Source: Polydactylus sextarius
Lineage: Eukaryota > Chordata > Actinopteri > Polynemidae
Assembly: GCA_016801845.1 (NCBI GenBank)
Contig: CM028924.1
Location: forward strand, 1,815,501 to 1,879,500
Direction of reading: 5' to 3'
Length of the DNA stretch: 64,000 nt
Position 1 is the stretch's first letter. Each line of letters begins with the position of its first letter. Shown piece by piece: positions 1 to 42,720 of this stretch. The notes under the pieces are model-generated. The model ran no database searches. It was not told where the DNA came from and worked only from the letters and a program-made list of their open reading frames with translations. The translations under genes were made by a program, and so were the position numbers.

Positions 1-27995
<27,995 letters not shown>

Positions 27996-28900
27996 GCCCT
28001 GCTCCGTTCAATCCCCCCAAGCTATGCTTTCTCTTCTTCCTCCGGCCGGTGCCTCCCTGGGTCTCTCTGCTGTGCGCTTGGGCTGAGGTTAAACATTTGC
28101 CACTGTCTTGAAGCAAACCGGTTACAAGTCTCTACTTTTAATATCTCCTTGTTACTTTTTCGTTACACTAATTGTTTGGTTTTTTTCCCCCACCCTTCCT
28201 TTTTCTTTTATCTTCTTCTTTTCTTAGCCCTCTCTTTGCGCTTGGAACATAAATGAGTCTGTGTGATTGTCTTGGGGAGAGCTGTGCTCAGACTCTCCTC
28301 CTCTGCTCCGCGTCTTTGCTGCTTCTCCCTGTTATTCAAAAGGATGCTGAAGGGGTGAAGCCCAGGTGTGTGTGATGCTGAGTCAGAGCCGGGTACGAGC
28401 GGATCCTGAAGAAACAACAACAAGAAGAAAAAAAGGAAGAAGAGAAAAAAAAAGGAAAAAAGGAAAAGGAAAGCCCAAAGTGACTAAACTAAAACCTTTA
28501 AAAGAAAAAATGTCATAAGCTCCGATTCTCTAAATAAAAGACAGACTGTCGGATCATCCTTAAGGGAGGAAAAAAAAGAAAAAATTTAGAAAATTAAAAG
28601 AAGTAAAAGAGCAAAGAAGCAAACAGGGGGAAGTAGGTGGTTTAAGAAGAATAAGAATGAAAAACAGGTTTTTTTCTCAGACTCCAAAGTCAGATCATCT
28701 TCATCGCCTCTGTGCGTCCAGCAAGAGGCGAGCAAGCGCATCTTCCCCGCTGCCGCTCTCTAATCGCACCACACTGACTCTCTGAGCATTGCACAGAATA
28801 ACCCTCTCCCCTGCCCCTGCAGACGCTTTAATTCCTCATTGCCTTAAAGGAGCAGAGGCGGCTACCGGTCGGTCCTGAGGGCAAGGTACCAGTGGAGGTG
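27996..28900 (-). promoter_or_regulatory. dscam: Putative DSCAM 5' UTR and promoter region
   Basis: Region immediately upstream of the DSCAM start codon on the minus strand. It holds pyrimidine/purine-rich tracts (A/G-rich on the plus strand at 28420-28640) and, at 28690-28900, a stretch with several CG dinucleotides that is less AT-rich than its surroundings. No TATA box or transcription start can be assigned by eye. The position fits a leader plus promoter; the 5' UTR may itself be spliced. Confidence 0.4.
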
Positions 28901-30431
28901 AGTGTGTGGGAGCACGCAGCAGACTACTAGGACATTTGCATTAAGGAAATGAGCTGCACCTGACGCACCGAGGCACCTAGGATAGCAATTTTTACGCACG
29001 GAGATGCGCCGGCTCGAACAGAAAGTCGCTGTCTGCTGGCGTGCAGGTGCACTCAGTACAAAGCGTTACACACCAGATCTGACTTGAATTAAGCCAATAG
29101 GATAAATCTCTCATGGATATGAACGGAGGAGATTTCCCTTTAGTAATGAAAAAGCTACAAGGACATCCGATGACGCATGTTTTGTCTTCACTTAAAGTGC
29201 ACGAGGGAGGGGAATAAGTGTTTAATTGCTAAACACTTTTTAATTTGACTGAAGTGATTTGTTGACTGTGTAAAAAGAAAACAGAGAAGAAAAAAAAGCT
29301 ACATTTTAGTCAGAGCTTGCAGAAAATACAGGGTTAAACTAAAGCATCCCCCCACCCCAACGACGCGCACGCACACACACACACACACACACATACCGCC
29401 TCCCTCAACCTCATAATGCCCCCACCACCACCACCACCACCACCCCCCTCCATTTTAATGCTTGCCTTGAAGTCAAGGGTGTAGCAGTAGCAGGCTGAGG
29501 GAGCCTGTGGGCCTGTCCACAGAGCCGGGTCCACATACACTGGATGTGATATAACCAGCAGGGCAAGTCTGCATCTCATTCTCTATCCCACATGACAGAA
29601 TATACTGAAAATGAAATCCTGTTTATTCACCCCAGGACACTCATTTTTCTCTGCTTATATCTGGACGGAGGGAAAAGATAATCACAAATCTGAAAGTGTA
29701 TAAAGCAAAAATAAATAAATAATCATAATATATGGTGTGTATGTTTATGAAAAGAGATAATTTATCGACTAAATTTGTTTTCATGTAGTAAAGATGGAGG
29801 TTTGGATGTTTGGATCAGACCATTTTCCTGTTGTCTGCCTGTCTCTCCTACTGTGGTCACTCCAGTGCGGCAGATGAACACAAACAATGCTGAAGTCTGC
29901 ACCAGAACACACTGTTCCAGCCTTAAAATGGTATGGTTTATTTATTTATTTATCTCTACATCTGTTTGTCTTATTCAGCAGTGACCCAAATGAAACACTT
30001 CTTTCCTTTTTTTTTTTTTTTAAAACTATTCTTACACTAAAATGTGTTGTTAATTGAGTTAAAGGATCATTTTACTTTTTTTTTTTTCTTTCTCTTTAAT
30101 CTCTTAAGATAAACCTAAACAAGTTGAAGTGTCTGCAGCAGTGAGGAGAAAACATGGGTGAATCAGGGCAGTGGGTCAGCGATCCCGGCTGTCATTTAGA
30201 GTGGATTAGGAACGCTGTGCTGGTGTTTCAGCTCTGGATTCTTGGCATGAACGGACAAGTAAGTTCATTAGCAGCAGCAGACTGTGAGATATGATCATTT
30301 AAGAGGGAGGATGTGATACAACACTGGCTGCTGCAAGTTTTTATCAGACATTTGTCCTTGTAAAACACTCATTCTCCATCTTAGCACTGCTCTGTTGTAT
30401 TACTCTTAACTTCTATGTGAGGAAGGTGACA

Positions 30432-31405
30432 TAAAGTGATGGTCCAGAGTAATTTGAACCAGAGTCTATTTCACCATGAATACAAACAAACTCCCCTCAA
30501 CAGATATGTTACGTTGGTTGAAGTAATATCCAGTTTGACCGTCTTTTGTTTTCACAACTAAATAGTTAACAATGAAAGTAAATGGGGCAGTCAGCCAAAC
30601 GTATCTAAATTGTCATTTATTAACCACTAATAAAGCTCAAAATATCACTTCACTTCAGCAGTAGCATGAATAGGGTCCCTACACATAAACTGAAGCACTG
30701 ATAACTTAGTAAGTGAACTGAAAGTTAATTAAAAAGACTAATACATCTAGTATACAAATAGGTAACAATGGACATAAGTGGGGCAGCAGGTTTTTTTTAC
30801 TTTCCCATTGTCCCGTTTGAAATGTGTCATGATTTTCACATATGATGTTTGTTAATTTTAAAGATAATGTTTGACGTTACTTTAGGTTTCGTGTGAGACC
30901 ACCTCGTCTCGATAAATCACAGCTAATTAGCTTAACACAGCTACAACCTGGTCGGTTTTATAGCCTGCTGACTCACACTATTTGGTTTGTATAGTTATCA
31001 TTTTCAGAAATTAAATCAAGATACAAGATACAAGTTATGTGCAGTTCAGGGTAGAAGTCAAAGTGGAAGTCGTATTTTTTTTTTTCGATCTAAGGACCCA
31101 GGGGGTCAACCAGAAGGGACATAACTTTGGCTCCTTATAGCAACTGGTGATGAAAGTTGTTCCAGATCAGCAGATTCATCATTTTCCTTGCTCCTCACAG
31201 ACACATCAGCAGTTGTTTAGGAAAACAGTGTTTTTAATAAACTCTGGGTTCACTTACTAAGTTATCAGTACTTCAGTTTATGTGTAGGGACCCTATTCAT
31301 GCTACTGCTGAAGTGAAGTGATATTTTGAGCTTTATTAGTGGTTAAAAAATGGTGATTTAAATACATCTGGCTGACTGCCCCATTTACTTTCATTGTTAA
31401 CTGGC
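30432..31405. mobile_element. Larger copy of the inverted-repeat element, right terminus missing
   Basis: The left end TAAAGTGATGGTCCAGAGTAA and the following 280 bp are the inverted form of the right part of the 16224-16763 element. A direct copy of that same part returns at about 31205-31405 (from AACAGTGTTTTTAATAAACT to CATTGTTAACT), then homology stops. The two arms flank about 450 bp, part of which recurs at 2050-2570. No transposase frame is present. Confidence 0.65.
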
Positions 31406-34400
31406 CTGAAGAGCGAGAAAAATGATGAATCTGCTTAAATGCCCCAAACCAGTTCTTCACAATGTTTCTTTGACTCAGGTTTCAGCTGATGTTAAATGGT
31501 AAAAGACTTTATCTGTGATCAAAGATGACATTAACATCCCGCCACGACAAACAAACTCGACAAAAGGAGAGAAAAAGAGAAAAGATCCGACTGTGGGTTT
31601 GAGAGGATTCGTGGATTTAGATGCTGCCATCTGACATTTTAGGAGAAATGAGGCATTGGTGTAATCTAGCTCAGCAAACAGGATTTTATGAGAAGCTGAA
31701 ATTAAAAATTTTGGGGAAAAGAAATGGAATAAATAAAAGAAAATGCAAATCAAAAGGTTATATTTGTTTGCTGACACAGATGAAACAATCAAACCTGGTG
31801 TCACTGGAGCAGAAAAGACGACTTTTGGCCCCAGAACAGAGGATACGCTGGTGGTGATGCTTGGGCACGTGTGTGTGGGTTACGTTTTAAGTGTACAGTA
31901 TATACACATTCACGTCACTGTCTACACACACACACACACTAACACACTCCATACGTGAACGTTACCCACATGTGTGTTTCACATTGTGTGTTTGGCAGCA
32001 AACAAACCAACACTTCCAACCCGTAACCTCACAATGACAGCAGGTGTGAGATAACGTCATAAATCATATTCACTTTATTTCAACACAGCTGTGATTATTA
32101 CAGCTGATATTATAAGAGGAAAAATCAATATGATTAGTCTTCAGTAAGTACAGAGCTTTACGTATGACTCATGTTGATCTCTGCGTAATATTTGGTCGCT
32201 GAGGGTTAATTGCCCTTTCACCTTAAAAACTGTAATTAAAAAATAATTGCCTCTATATTCAAAAATATCCAACTCTATGAGGGGAAGCTTTCACCACACC
32301 CACTAAGCTGCAATCAAATGAATGTATGGGGACGCAAGACACAACAAGAGGAGATGAAAACTCAGTTACAGCAGCACAACTCAATATATGAGAGAGAGAG
32401 CTCAGCGGTAATTTTGGTGAAATTCAAAGATCATATTTAGCTTCGTACGTAGATACCGACAGATCAGATGTTAGTGACACACGGGCTCTTCCATCCTTAT
32501 GGAGAACAGGTGCTTGCATTTATCACTTACACCACACAGACAGCTGTACAACTCAACCGGCTACTTGTGATGTGAAAGACAATACGTTGATTTTCACTCG
32601 GTAGACAAGAGCCGTGACCTTGTGACCAAATGGGCTGAAGTATTCGGTGGTAACCCCTATTAGATTAGAGTCAGGAATGTAGAAGAGCCACTTGTATCGC
32701 AACTGCAAGGCCAACATTTACCTCCAGTATCGGGCTATTATAAATGATTTTTGGTGAAATGTTTCATTGTGGTTTTATAAAAGCTTGAAAGCAGCCGATA
32801 TGTAGTATATTCATATATGGATGAAAATATTGAGTTGTATTACAGGATATAAATAAACTTTAAGTCTTTAGTATGAGCAGGATTTTTTTGGTTTGTTGGT
32901 GTTTGTCGTGTGCGTTGGGGGAGGAAAAGGGTGCAGTTCATTTAAACCCCCCAGCATGATGCCTAAACAGTGGTAAGTGAATGTGACAATGAGGGCCTTG
33001 GGCTGCTGCAGACAGTCTTGGCCTTGCTGTGTGGCCATGCATGCATGTCTGAGCGTGGGTGGTTGTTGCATGTGGCACCACGTCTGTGCGCAGCCACGAC
33101 GAAGGAAGAAGAAGACGTATGAAGAGGTTCATGAACGCTGTTCACCCCCAAGGTCATGACTCCTCAGACTATAATACTCAATGGGATCTGTGCTCTTTAT
33201 TTTACAGTTAACTTCATCATTGATGATAAAATAAAATGAAATATATTATATAAAAAAAGAGAGAAGGAGCATTTAAACTAGTGAAAGTATAAATTTAAAT
33301 TTTAATCTATGAATCCAAGAGAAAGTGATGATCTTTTTTTATTCCTTTTGAAGAGAAAATGACAAATAGAAAAAAGGAGAGTTAAAGAAGCATTGAGGCT
33401 TGAGTTTGCACAATATGAGTGAGCACTGATATAAAAAAGACGCACAATTCTTTGATATGATGTCATTTAAAATATGTGACTCTGAAAATGATTTAAGTGA
33501 GAAAAAGACATAAATATGATGTAATTACATAATAGATGCATATTAGTTCATCATTCAAGTGGAAATTTTCATATTTTCATCAGTTATGATCATTTATTTT
33601 CTAGTGGATGCAACAGCTACAGTGTCAGGTGACTACATCATGTGTTTACTGTAAATTAATGTGTAAAAGTGACAAAAGACATGAATTTAGAGCCTTTTTA
33701 GATCATCTCCAACCTACAGAGCTTCATATTTTATCCAGACTGCCAGCTGACTTCAGATCAGCATGTTTGCACTGATGCTATAGTAGTGAACTTGTAAAAC
33801 AGGTCAAGTGGAGACGAGCCAGTATACAACACGCATGATGTGTATTTTGGTCAGTTATTTCTACCCAGTATTGTGTAACTATAAACCATCGAAATGTCAC
33901 AGGAGATAGCGGTTTAGATGGAGCTGTGATAGTGAAGTGGACGTACACACACCATCAAACCCACACGCAGCCTCACACACGAGGGAAGACTGAAGGAAAA
34001 TCTGCCGTTATGGCCGAAGCTCTGACGTTATTTATATTTACTGTCAAACTGTGACAACAGAGGAGCTAAAACTGACTTTTCCTGATGCTATTCTTATTCC
34101 AAGAAGAAGATTAGTTGGAAATTGTAGCATAGAAACAAAGTGTAGAATCTGAAAACTCTTAAGATTTTCATCTTAACTGATTTTCATTCAATATAATGCC
34201 GTAGAAAAAAATAAAAGGTCAATGATAAACTGGGTCCTCATCCATCAGAGTGAATGTAGCTGTTTCATTTAGAGTGTTGAAGGTAAAAGTAACAAGTCAA
34301 TGTTGAAGTCATCCAAAGTATTTAAAATACACAATGTCAGATGGATTCACTGCTCATATTGATTATATGAAATCTGCACGTTATCTCTTTAATAACTATC

Positions 34401-35589
34401 GTCAGTACTGAATATTAATAATGACAGGAAGATGTAGCACATTCTCCTTTAGCCTTGTCTCCTCTTACACCTTCTTCTCTGCAGGGTACTCACACCCCAC
34501 CCCACCCCTCGCTGTCTCTGTGGCCGACCCTGTCCCTGGCGTGTGTGTGTGTGTGTGTGTGTGTGCAGACAGGCTGGGTAATCCCTCAGGATGGGGCCTC
34601 TTGTTTTGACAACTCCTGTGAAGCCCAGCGTCTCTTACAACAAAACACAGACTGGCCTATCATCAGCAAAATGTCAGACCTCGGCTCACGCCTTCGTCAC
34701 CCAGAGGAGGATCAGGTTGCCTTTACACTATGTGACCCATTAACTCAGAATAGAAACATTCTCAGCACTGGTATAATGATCCCCTTTGTTTTCAAAGACA
34801 ATGACATTGATAAGAGACAAGCCGCACTCGTGGCTCCTGTTAGAAGTGTGTATAAGGTTACATGAGTGATGCAGCTCCTACACATAGTTCAGAGTGGTGT
34901 ACTCTTACCTCTACTGGTCCCCGTGGGATGAAACTACACCTGTAAGTCAATCAGCATCGGGACACATGTGTGCTCTTTAAATTAAGACTGTTATAAGTTG
35001 GGAATGTGACATCAGGGTTCACTAAAGATGAGACGTGTATCTGTGGAGGTCAGTGAACAGAGCAAAAGGACAAAAGGTTATTTTCTGTTACCACCGACAT
35101 CAAAGTACTCCAAACAAATAGTTTAATTAATGTTTTATGACAGGAAACTAAAAATTTAACATTGTGACTTCTTGCACAATCTTTGATAACATTATTATCA
35201 CTGATATAAATTTATCCAAACTTAATTCAGTTGATCTTAGCTGAGCTCCTCTAAAGGATTAGTTCAGTGATGCTAAACTAAAATAACTGGCAGCAACAAG
35301 ACAGCGAATAAGCAATTTTTTACTCAAGATATTAAACTGCTTCTTCATTTTCTTTTTGCTAAATTATTAAGTAGTTAACTAACTTGTTTAGTTCCAGGAT
35401 TTTTAGAGGTAAAATATTCTTGTAATACAGACCAACGTTTTCCTGAATACTGTATTTTACACTATTTTTATTTATGTTGCACTTTATATTACAAAGAATC
35501 TCAAAGTGCTGCAGTAAAATGGAATAAAAGAGTCAATAAACTGCTATTTAGCAGAAGGCTTTTTTAAAAAGAAAGATTTTCGAGTTTCA

Positions 35590-36870
35590 TTTAAAATCAT
35601 CTAAAGGCCGGGGCCTCTCAGGTGGTCTGGTCGAGAGCTCCACAGTCTTGGGGCAGCAACTGAAAAGACCCGATGACCCATACTGTGAAGTTTGGTCCTG
35701 GGAACTTGGAGGGTGCGTGAGGGGGTGTGAGGGGTGAGGAGTTCCTGTAGGTAAAGGGGGGCATGTCCATGGATGCACTGGTGGGTGAGGAGGGAGACCT
35801 TGTGTTCTATCCTGAACAGGACGTGAAGCCAGGGAAGAGTTTTCAGGGTGATGTGGTCCTGCATGCACACCCTCATCAGGATCCTAGCAGCACTGTTCTG
35901 GGTGTATTGCAGAGTTTGGGGATGTTGTTAAGGTGGTAGAATGAGGTCTTAGAGGTGTTTGATGTGGGTGTCAAAAGTGAGTCGAGGATCCGTTTTAACA
36001 CCCAAGTTGGTGGCAGATGTGGAAAGGAGGATGTTTTGGCCTGAGAAAGTGATGCTGGTGATGGTGGAGGAGCGAAGCTGGTGTGACAAAAAGAATGGCT
36101 TCTGTTTTTGAACTGTTCAGCTCAAAGAAATTTAGCTTGATCCATGCCTCCATCTCCTCCAGGCAGGTGGTCAGTGTGGATGTTGGCAGCGGAGCAGAGG
36201 AGGTGGGGTCTGTCTTGAGGTAAAGCGGTGTGTCATCAGCATAGTAGAGGAAGGATAACCCATGTCTGCTGATGATACTGCCGAGGGGGAGTATGTAGAT
36301 GGTGAAGAGGGTGGGGCCTAGCACAGAGCCCTGAGGGACACCACAGGTGATGTTGTGAGTGAGATTTTGAGTTGCTCAGGGCGACATGCTAAGTTCTGTT
36401 GGTGAAGTACGATGTGAACCAGTTATTTCCTCAGAGTCCAATAGTTTATTGCAGGTGGTGAAGGAGGATGTTGTAGTCAACTGTATCAAATGCAGCCGTC
36501 AGGTCCAGGAGGATGAGTAGGAGGAACCAATATCTGCTGCCATGTTAGTGACCATGTTAGTGACCCTGACCAGTGCTGTTTCTGTGCTATGACCAGGACA
36601 GAAAACAGACTAAAACTTTTCATACAGGTTGTTGTGTTTGAGGTGATCATGAAGTTGTGTTGCAACTGTTTTTTCCAGAACTGTTGTTGAACTTCTGGAT
36701 CCAGGGTGTTTTTTTTTTTAGTAGAGGTCTGATGAGAGTAGTTTTCAAAGCAGGTGGGATATGGCCAGCCAGGAGGGAGTGGTTTATAATCTTGGTGCGA
36801 GGTCTATGAGACTTCTGCATAACCAACCACATCACTACATGCACTACAGTAACCTTTTCCCATCTCCCTC
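35590..36870 (-). mobile_element. L2-clade non-LTR retrotransposon (LINE) relic, 5'-truncated, broken
   Basis: Three pieces of a LINE reverse transcriptase ORF lie in order on the minus strand but in different frames. About 36800-36650: upstream fingers region (GHIPPALKTTLIRPLLKKK). 36370-35995: palm with GVPQGSVLGP-like sequence and the catalytic YADD box at about 36243-36232. 35876-35600: C-terminal segment (LPWLHVLFRIEHKVSLLTHQ...VFSVAAPRLWSSRPDHLR), typical of fish L2 elements. Frameshifts and stops between the pieces make it non-functional. The endonuclease part is absent. Confidence 0.88.
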
Positions 36871-38839
36871 TCAATTCATGATACCAACACCCCAGCCGGC
36901 TACAGCAACCCCAGCCACTTTCCCATTGGTTAGCCCCCAGGCACAGAGGAGCATATCTGTAGCCAACCTTGACGTGCTAAACTAGGACGCTGAAGGGGAC
37001 AGAAATGGGAGGAGAGAGGAAGAGAGAGGCAGGGGAGCGAGGGAAAAGGAGGGGGGGGGTAATGAAAGGCTGCTGGAGGAGTGGCAGAAATAAGGAAGTG
37101 AGGATGGAGAGATGAGAGGGTGATGGAAAAGAGGGAATAGAGAAACAGCAGTGGAGAGGGAAGGGAGCGAAGGTGGAGAGTGTAAGTAAAAGGAGAGAGA
37201 AAGAGAGAGGGAACAGGGAGGTTTCTGTGATTTGTACTCTGACTGCATTTGCGCCTGGTCTCCATCTCCTCTATTCTCTGCTTGAAAACTGGAAAAATCA
37301 ATACACCCACAGTCTCGTGTATCCCCACATGAACTGGATCATTAAAAATATATAATCAAACAACCCCACCATCATTTTTCATCACTATTACCATCATCGC
37401 ATATCTGAACCGGTGCGGATATCGGTCTATCACCAACATGGCTGTAACAATGTAATAACCCAATCAATGGCCTTCTAATTATTTCAGGGCCTCAGTTAAT
37501 CGTCCAGTTAAAGCAGTCTTTCAGCCTTGACTCTCAGAATAGCACGCAGAGACAGGCTGCTTGTTAACAAATGCACACAGCACAACCGAAGCGGGGCTAT
37601 TGTAATAAGAATATCTGACTTCTCAGCTTCACAACTCAATCCAACTCAGGGTCGCAGTGTTGCCTAGTAACGATGGCACACTACTGACCTTATCTATGTG
37701 GTCATAAAAATGTATGAAGAAGCCCCCCCCCCCCGCTGCCGCCGCCGCCACCCCGTCTCCTCGTCTCCCAGAATCCTCCCCGCCAGCCGTTCAGTCCTTC
37801 CCACAACCACACTACCACCACCCTCACAGCCCTTATCTCCCCCCTCTGAGTAGCACCTTCCCAGGGGGCAAGCACCCTCCATGCTCTCCTACCCCTGCCA
37901 GGGCAGCACTGCAATGAGTGTTATCTGCCCGGGAGCTCCCCCATTTAGAGAAGGGGGTGGGGGGCACATGAACCTTCTGCAAAAACAAAATGCACTTGTG
38001 TGCACTGAACACACACAGAGCACTACAGATACAGCGCTGGTGGGCGGGTAGTGGGAGGCTGGAAGAATGCAGATTGCATGCTATGAAACTGATAGATAGC
38101 TGTAAGAACAGAGGGACACAGTCAAGCGCAAAGGAGACTCAATACCACACCGCAAGGTGAGTCGGTGCACCAGCCTTCATGAGAATATTACTTCAGAGTG
38201 AAATATCAGCTCTGCCTGCTGTGGCAGAAAAGAAATGTGGCACAGTTTCACAGTTTCTGGAAAATGTGCTTGTTTGGATGAGAAACCAACAAAAAACACA
38301 GTCGGTAAATCTCATGACTTTAACACAATAAATAAAATAGTTATGATGAGATTTATCTTCTGATCTTGATCCACTTGTGACTCCAGCTTTTCTAATTGGC
38401 TATCACCTTGGAGATGCCCATCCTAATGAGGAAACAAACTCCAGGTGTTGCACCTGATATAACCCCAGGGCCCACACGGAGGGAGGGGGGTGGGGTGCTG
38501 GTGATACTGTTACACACTCACACATGCTCCATCTGTCTGCTCTACAGTCGCTAACCATGACAAGAGTCTCAGAAAATTTAAAGAAACAAAATCAGTAAAA
38601 TGTCTCCAACTCAAACTTTAAACTCGGACCAGGAAGCTCAGATTTATGTATGTACAAATAATTTCAGTGCCCAAGTAGATATCTACTGACTGACTGATAA
38701 GAACGACTTCATTAAAACTGACCAACATTGTCTCAGTAACGAGGAGAACCACAGCGCGTCACTGCTACAGCAACATCTGCTCCGTGGCACCCAAAGCATC
38801 AGGTGGGATCTGTGTTATTCGAACAAACACTGCAGGCGC

Positions 38840-38873
<34 letters not shown>

Positions 38874-41800
38874 GTGTTAGAGTAACTACAGAAGGAGGTG
38901 AGGGTATGAGTAGTGTCTTGAGGCGAGGAGCAGAATGGGTGCCAGGGTTCCTGACTCCTACTGCCTGTTTAGATGTTAGCCTCTATGACTCATCTATGTG
39001 TCACTAATGCTTTTCCTATGAATGAACAAACAGACACAGATACAGTGCAGAGAGGCAACGCTACCACCACGGGGGGAAGAGTAAGTGAATAGCCTGTGAG
39101 ACTACCATGAGCCGTCCTTAGTCATACTCCTGCCTGTCTGAGTGGTGAGAGTTGCCATACAGTTACAAGTAATTGATCTAAAAAAAAAAAAAAACACAGA
39201 ATAAATCAAAACCAGCTGTCTTTTATATGGCTGGGAACATACAGTGTGGTACGAGTGAATGAGCAGTGATGTACCCACGCACCTGTTGTCTGGCGCGTCC
39301 CCCTCATCTTATCCTGGTGCTCCTCATTTGGGCTGCTCTCCTGCAAGAAGCAGCTGTGAATATGTGCACCTTGTTAGGAGGTTGACAGATCTGGCAGAGG
39401 GAGAGACAGTGAAATAGCTTGTTATGGAGAACAGGAAAACTATATGTCAACCGCTGCTATACGGAGGGAAAACTGGCACAGAATAAACAGGAAATCTTCT
39501 TTAAACACATAGAAAAAAACATCTTTTAATCTTAATACAAATTTGAAAAAACACAAAGTGAATGAAAAGCTAATTGACAGCAGCCCCGTCTACTAATAAA
39601 CCGGCACGGTAGACTGGATATCAAAATAAGATTTGCTTCAGAGACGTTGTCGGCGTGATCGTTATGACCTTCCCCATTTGCTGCTCATCCAACTCTGTCA
39701 TGCCTGTGGTGTAATTACACTGCATCTGATATCACAGGGAAATGTTAACAGATTCAGCAAATGTCTGATGAGCATTATAGGCCAGACTGTCTGTGAGGTT
39801 TGTTATCATAGAAACCTCATGTGACACAATAAGACAACGTTACAATTCAAGTCTTTTTCTATTTAACTTTAAATTTTGTGTCCTTATTTATAAGGCATTT
39901 AAATAATTTACTGGTTAATTAATCAATTAGCGAATCAGCAAACAATGAGTTACTTCTACTATCAGTTAATATATGATTATAAATTTAATATTGTTCAGTT
40001 TTAGACTGTTGATCAAAATAAGACATTTAAATATTTTTGTTTCCTTTAGACTGAATGATTAAGAAATACATATTTTAAAAATACAGATCAATTAATAATG
40101 ATTAGTAGTAACAGTCCTCTTCAGAAGAATGATCCCAAAATGAAAGAAACACTTTTATTCTTCTTATTAAAGCTCATTTCCATTGTGCTCGTTGAGCAGT
40201 TTCAAAATCAACTCACACTGTCGGTGTTAAATTACACAAACCACTTCCAATCTACAAATGTAATGAATGTCCACAAAGTGAAAAGCCTCTGGAGATCTGG
40301 AGCTTACAGCAGTAAAAGGAAGATGTGTCAGTGTTGTTAAGGCAAAAGGAGGAGTGGGTGAATATGAGATAATGTAGAGCGCTCGCCCCGTTTCATCAGC
40401 TGTAATGATCAGAGCTGTGAGGATTAAAGTACCAATGTCCCAGTAAAGGAGATTTGCGCTGCCAAATGTAGGACCAGTGCTTCTCTTAAACTGCCTAATT
40501 TGTTCACACACACACACATAAACACACACAAATGATGCTACAGCGCCCTCACGTTGGATTAATGCTACAGGAAGGGTGAACGGCGCCTTGCTGTGGACAA
40601 TAGTGGAACTGCAGGAAGAAGCTGCATTGAGACATGAATAAAACTGAATCAAGATCAAGACGCATCAGAAAAAAAAGTGCTTCTACTTTAAAGCGATGAG
40701 GCAGAAAAACTTGAGAAACGCTGTGACCAAAGGAAGCAAACATCCGATCAACAGCTGGATCCGCAGCGTTTCATCAGTGGTAACACACAAGTAAATAAAA
40801 CATTCCTGTTTCCCCGTTTTCATATTCTCAAGCCAAAGAAGTCACAGGGACAAAGAGACCGGAATCATGTTTAAATGGGTCATTCACAAGACTCAGTGCA
40901 TGACAAGTAATACACCAGAAAGATGAATTTTTGTGGTCACGGTCTTTCCGCACATTATTCAGGTTATTGTAGCTATAGTGATTAACTTGAATGGAGGGGG
41001 GAGTGGGGGTGGGCTGAACATGTGACAGTGTAACTGTGGACTCATGAGGAATTTCGAGTGAGACAGTGGTTGTCTGTGTGTGAAACAGGAAGCATGGAGA
41101 AGGCCTGTGACACTGATCTGGTCTTACTACTGAGATGTTCTCCCTCTTTCTCTGAAGTGTCACTGTAGCAAATGAAACTGTCCTGGTCCACACATGCAAG
41201 AACAAAAACCTGGAAACATTCATTTCATGTCTTTTTTTAATATATAAATACATACCTGAATGAAGTCAAATCATGTGAATGAATGGGACCTTTCACATAT
41301 TATATATACTACATTAGGAATCAAGGTATAAAAGAGGGAAAAAAAGTTTATTCAGAGTTGTTTAGTGTTTAGTGTTTGAGTGTATAGGATCTGATACAAA
41401 TACTTATAAGTACAATCAAAAAGTATAATAAATAAAGGATCTGACACATACTTGCACCATTAAATCCGTTTAACACATCAATAGTTTTAAATCTTTATTT
41501 ATCTCATTAATAATTCTTAAATAAAGACAAAGAAGCTACAAAGTTGATAAAGTTGTCTAATATCCCCCTGATTGAAGTAAAATGAACTTTATAAATCTTT
41601 TGTCAAGTAACTGTGAGGAAACTTCCTTCACTTTGACCAAACAAGTTTGTATGAATGGAGCAGACTGGTTGGTTGGTTCAGTAATGAAGCAGAACAAGTC
41701 GACCAAAGGCTACGGAAGAGGATGGAAAATTTGATTTGTACTGTAAATACAAATTAAGTGAAGCAAAAACTGTGGGACAATGTGGACTTTTTTTTTTGTA

Positions 41801-42327
41801 CACACACATAACTTAAGATGAGTTTAATAATATTAAATGACAACTGTGGAAAAAAACGAACAAATTTCAAATCATGCGAATATAATGAAATTATATTTGT
41901 AAACTTATAATGTAATAACATTTGGCATGAGAATATAAAAATATAAAATTATAAATAGCCTTTTATGTAGAGACGACTAAAAATATCTTGGGATTTTTTT
42001 CAGTCGTTTATAATGTGGGAAATATTTTTTACGCACTTTAATTCAAATTTAATCACCCAAAAATCTGTCTCCGTCATATCTAAATGGTGATAAAAAAGCA
42101 GTCAGAAGCAGGAAGAGACAAAGTTATGGTGATGTTGATGTCAGGACAAAACAAGGAAGAAGAATTAGAGGAAGAACTGACGAGAGGCTGCATCTGAAAC
42201 CTTCAGTAAAAGATCAAGAGGAGGAATATTAGAGAAATTAGAGAAATATGTGTCAACTGAAGATAAATCAATGAAAAACAAAACTAGTTAAAGGATCTAA
42301 AGGTCGGTGGATGTGAAAATATGGACA

Positions 42328-42720
42328 AAAAGAGTTGGTGGTAGCTTCATTTACATATTAAAAGTCTCAACAATAACTATAACTAACACAGTGACATTAT
42401 ACAGATCACATCAACAAGTTCCAACAAACATGGAGTCTACGTGGATTTTCCAGATACAGGAAGTAGAAGAGAAGTGATTCATGTTACCACTAATCCAAAG
42501 CAACCAGCTACTCAGTGTTACAACAGTGGCTGCTCTGGGAACCAGTGGTCTGACTGGAAACCTCTGCACTGAAGTGTCTGAGGAAATCAACAGACACCGA
42601 CTCAACCATCATGGAGCCAAAATGGAGGCGATGGAGCAACATGTTACCAAGAGTTGGTAGTAGCTTCATTTACATATGAAGGTATAAGAAGCAACTTGTT
42701 ACATTATACACATCACATGA
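42328..42720. repeat. Pair of direct repeats about 320 bp apart
   Basis: AGAGTTGGT(G/A)GTAGCTTCAT followed by TTACATAT occurs near 42330 and again near 42650. Each copy is followed by ACATTATACA(G/C)ATCACAT within about 70 bp. This probably represents a dispersed repeat or a local duplication. No coding sequence was recognised. Confidence 0.5.

Noticed and set aside
36930..37328. Minus-strand open frame rich in Ser, Pro and Leu
   Set aside because: It is the translation of a purine/pyrimidine-biased tract; no domain and no conserved pattern.
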